Part shown: positions 5,992-7,150 of the stretch, piece by piece
How positions within the stretch are numbered: the first letter of the stretch is position 1
How the letters are laid out: every line of letters begins with the position of its first letter
From: Chloroflexota bacterium
GTDB lineage: Bacteria > Chloroflexota > Dehalococcoidia > Lucifugimonadales > JADFKI01
NCBI GenBank assembly: GCA_022565015.1
Contig: JADFKI010000205.1
Span: 1 to 7,150 of the forward strand
Length of the DNA stretch: 7,150 bases
Direction: 5' to 3'
Translations under genes and position numbers: made by a program
Notes under the pieces: generated by a model
The model's input: only the letters and a program-made list of their open reading frames with translations
Told to the model about the DNA's origin: nothing
The model's database searches: none

Positions 5992-7150
5992 GTCTGGCGG
6001 AGGCCTCGACGAGCCTGAGAGCACCTGAAAAGACCGAGCCTTACGACGTCTGCATCATTGGGTCCGGCTTCGTTGGCATCGTCGTAGGTACATCTCTGGT
6101 GGAGAAGGGCGTATCCACTGTCATGGTGGAGTCGGGTACAAGCCTCGTTCGATGGCTTTTAGACCCTCGTATGAAAGAGCTGGCCCTGTACGAGGTAGAA
6201 GGCGATACCAACTATCCAACGACCAAGACCAAGGCCCGTGCGCGCGGCGGCAACTCCAATTTCTGGACCGGAAGAACGGAGCGCCTACGGCCGTCGGACT
6301 TTGAGGACAATTCCTATACTCCCAGCGGCGCTTCGTGGCCCGTCACCTACGCCGAGATGGACCACTATTATGCCAGAGCGGAGCAGCTGCTAAGGGTACG
6401 CGGCGCGCCGCTTTCCGACTACTATCCTCCCAGGCTTAACGGTGGCTCCATATTGCCGGGAGGAGATATCTCCAGCCTAAAGAATCTCATGAAGGAGAAC
6501 GGCGTAGTGGTGGACAACTCACCTACCGCTACTCCGGAAAAGGGCTGGCGCACTTACAGGCCCACAACGGAGCTGCTTCCGAAGTTTCGCAAGTCACCGC
6601 ACGGCACTCTCGTTACCGGATTGACCGTCACTCGGCTCATCACTGATGCAGATGGGAAAATCACTGCCGCCGAGGCCAGGAACATGCTGGGCGAATTCAA
6701 GACGATCAGAGCGAAGCTTTTCCTTGTTGCCTGCGGTGGAATAGAGTCTCCACGGCTGTTGCTTCTATCCCGCAGTGAGACCTTCCCCAAAGGAATAGGC
6801 AACAGCTACGACCGTGTGGGGCGTGGCTTCAACGAACACCCGGGCGTCAATTTTTACGGGCGATTCAGTCATCGGCGGTCCACTCTATTGCCACATTACA
6901 GGTTAGGCCGCAGTCATCAGTTTTACGACGACTTCAAGTCTCAGGGTCTTGGCGGCGTCCTACCCGTTTTCATACAGTCGTGGGCGTTTCCCAATCACCT
7001 GGTGCAGTACAGGATTAAGGACCTTGCCAGACAGTCAAAGCTCTGGCTCAGCCGCATGGTCAGGCCAGAATTTTACATAGGCGCTTCGATTGAAATGGAG
7101 CCCGTGGACGAGAATCGCGTCACTCTTTCCGACTCAAAAAGGGACAGGTT
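5988..7150 (+). CDS. GMC-family FAD-dependent oxidoreductase (3' end beyond window)
   Basis: The frame is open for 387 codons to the window edge. GMC flavoenzymes oxidise alcohols or sugars, and some bacterial members act on glycans or sterol- and polyketide-like substrates. Visible elements are the FAD dinucleotide motif YDVCIIGSGFVG (19-30), with Glu48 ending the second strand (VMVES) as ribose binder; RARGGNSNFWTGRT (84-97), matching the GGSSNxW FAD-contact loop; ASWPVTYAEMDHYYARAE, typical of the helix before the substrate domain; FLVACGGIESPRLLL (245-259); and VGRGFNEHPG. The C-terminal domain with the catalytic His lies outside the window, so active-site integrity cannot be judged. No signal peptide is seen, which suggests a cytosolic enzyme. 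The ATG at 5988 shares ATGA with the ligase stop (5989-5991), so translation is probably coupled. Only a weak purine stretch (GAGA, 5977-5980) precedes it. It may act on the same pathway intermediate as the ligase. Confidence 0.88.
   Translation, partial: MSLAEASTSLRAPEKTEPYDVCIIGSGFVGIVVGTSLVEKGVSTVMVESGTSLVRWLLDPRMKELALYEVEGDTNYPTTKTKARARGGNSNFWTGRTERLRPSDFEDNSYTPSGASWPVTYAEMDHYYARAEQLLRVRGAPLSDYYPPRLNGGSILPGGDISSLKNLMKENGVVVDNSPTATPEKGWRTYRPTTELLPKFRKSPHGTLVTGLTVTRLITDADGKITAAEARNMLGEFKTIRAKLFLVACGGIESPRLLLLSRSETFPKGIGNSYDRVGRGFNEHPGVNFYGRFSHRRSTLLPHYRLGRSHQFYDDFKSQGLGGVLPVFIQSWAFPNHLVQYRIKDLARQSKLWLSRMVRPEFYIGASIEMEPVDENRVTLSDSKRDR

Overview
The window looks like bacterial DNA of moderate to fairly high G+C, probably from an uncultured lineage. 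Frequent AGG and ATA codons and the gene mix would fit something like Chloroflexota, but this is a weak inference. No RNA genes, CRISPR arrays, transposases or insertion-sequence ends were seen.

Layout. (1) Bases 1-351, minus strand: the NADP-binding half of FolD, cut by the window edge at its C-terminal side and broken at about 346-356 at its N-terminal side. (2) From about 353 to 1228, plus strand: the C-terminal half of a GlpD-like FAD-dependent glycerol-3-phosphate dehydrogenase, without its FAD-binding N-terminus. The two half-genes abut tail-outward at a sharp breakpoint, which is either a real rearrangement or an assembly chimera. (3) 1221-2237: a polytopic membrane protein of the lysylphosphatidylglycerol synthase TM / UPF0104 (flippase-like) family. 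(4) 2241-4109: a class II glutamine-hydrolysing asparagine synthase (AsnB family). (5) 4110-4533: a non-coding gap of 424 bases, AT-richer towards its 3' end, with small palindromes and short repeats. (6) 4534-5991: a PaaK/CapK-type adenylate-forming ligase. (7) 5988 to the window end: a GMC-family FAD oxidoreductase, open to the edge.

The plus-strand genes fall into two tightly packed blocks. glpD-like, UPF0104 and asnB overlap or are 3 bases apart. The ligase and the GMC gene overlap by ATGA. Flippase-like membrane proteins, AsnB-type amidotransferases, CapK-like ligases and GMC/GlpD-type flavoenzymes recur in gene clusters that build and decorate cell-surface glycans, glycolipids or secondary metabolites. 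A surface-polymer or lipid-conjugate pathway is therefore the most economical reading. No glycosyltransferase is visible here and the product cannot be named from this window.
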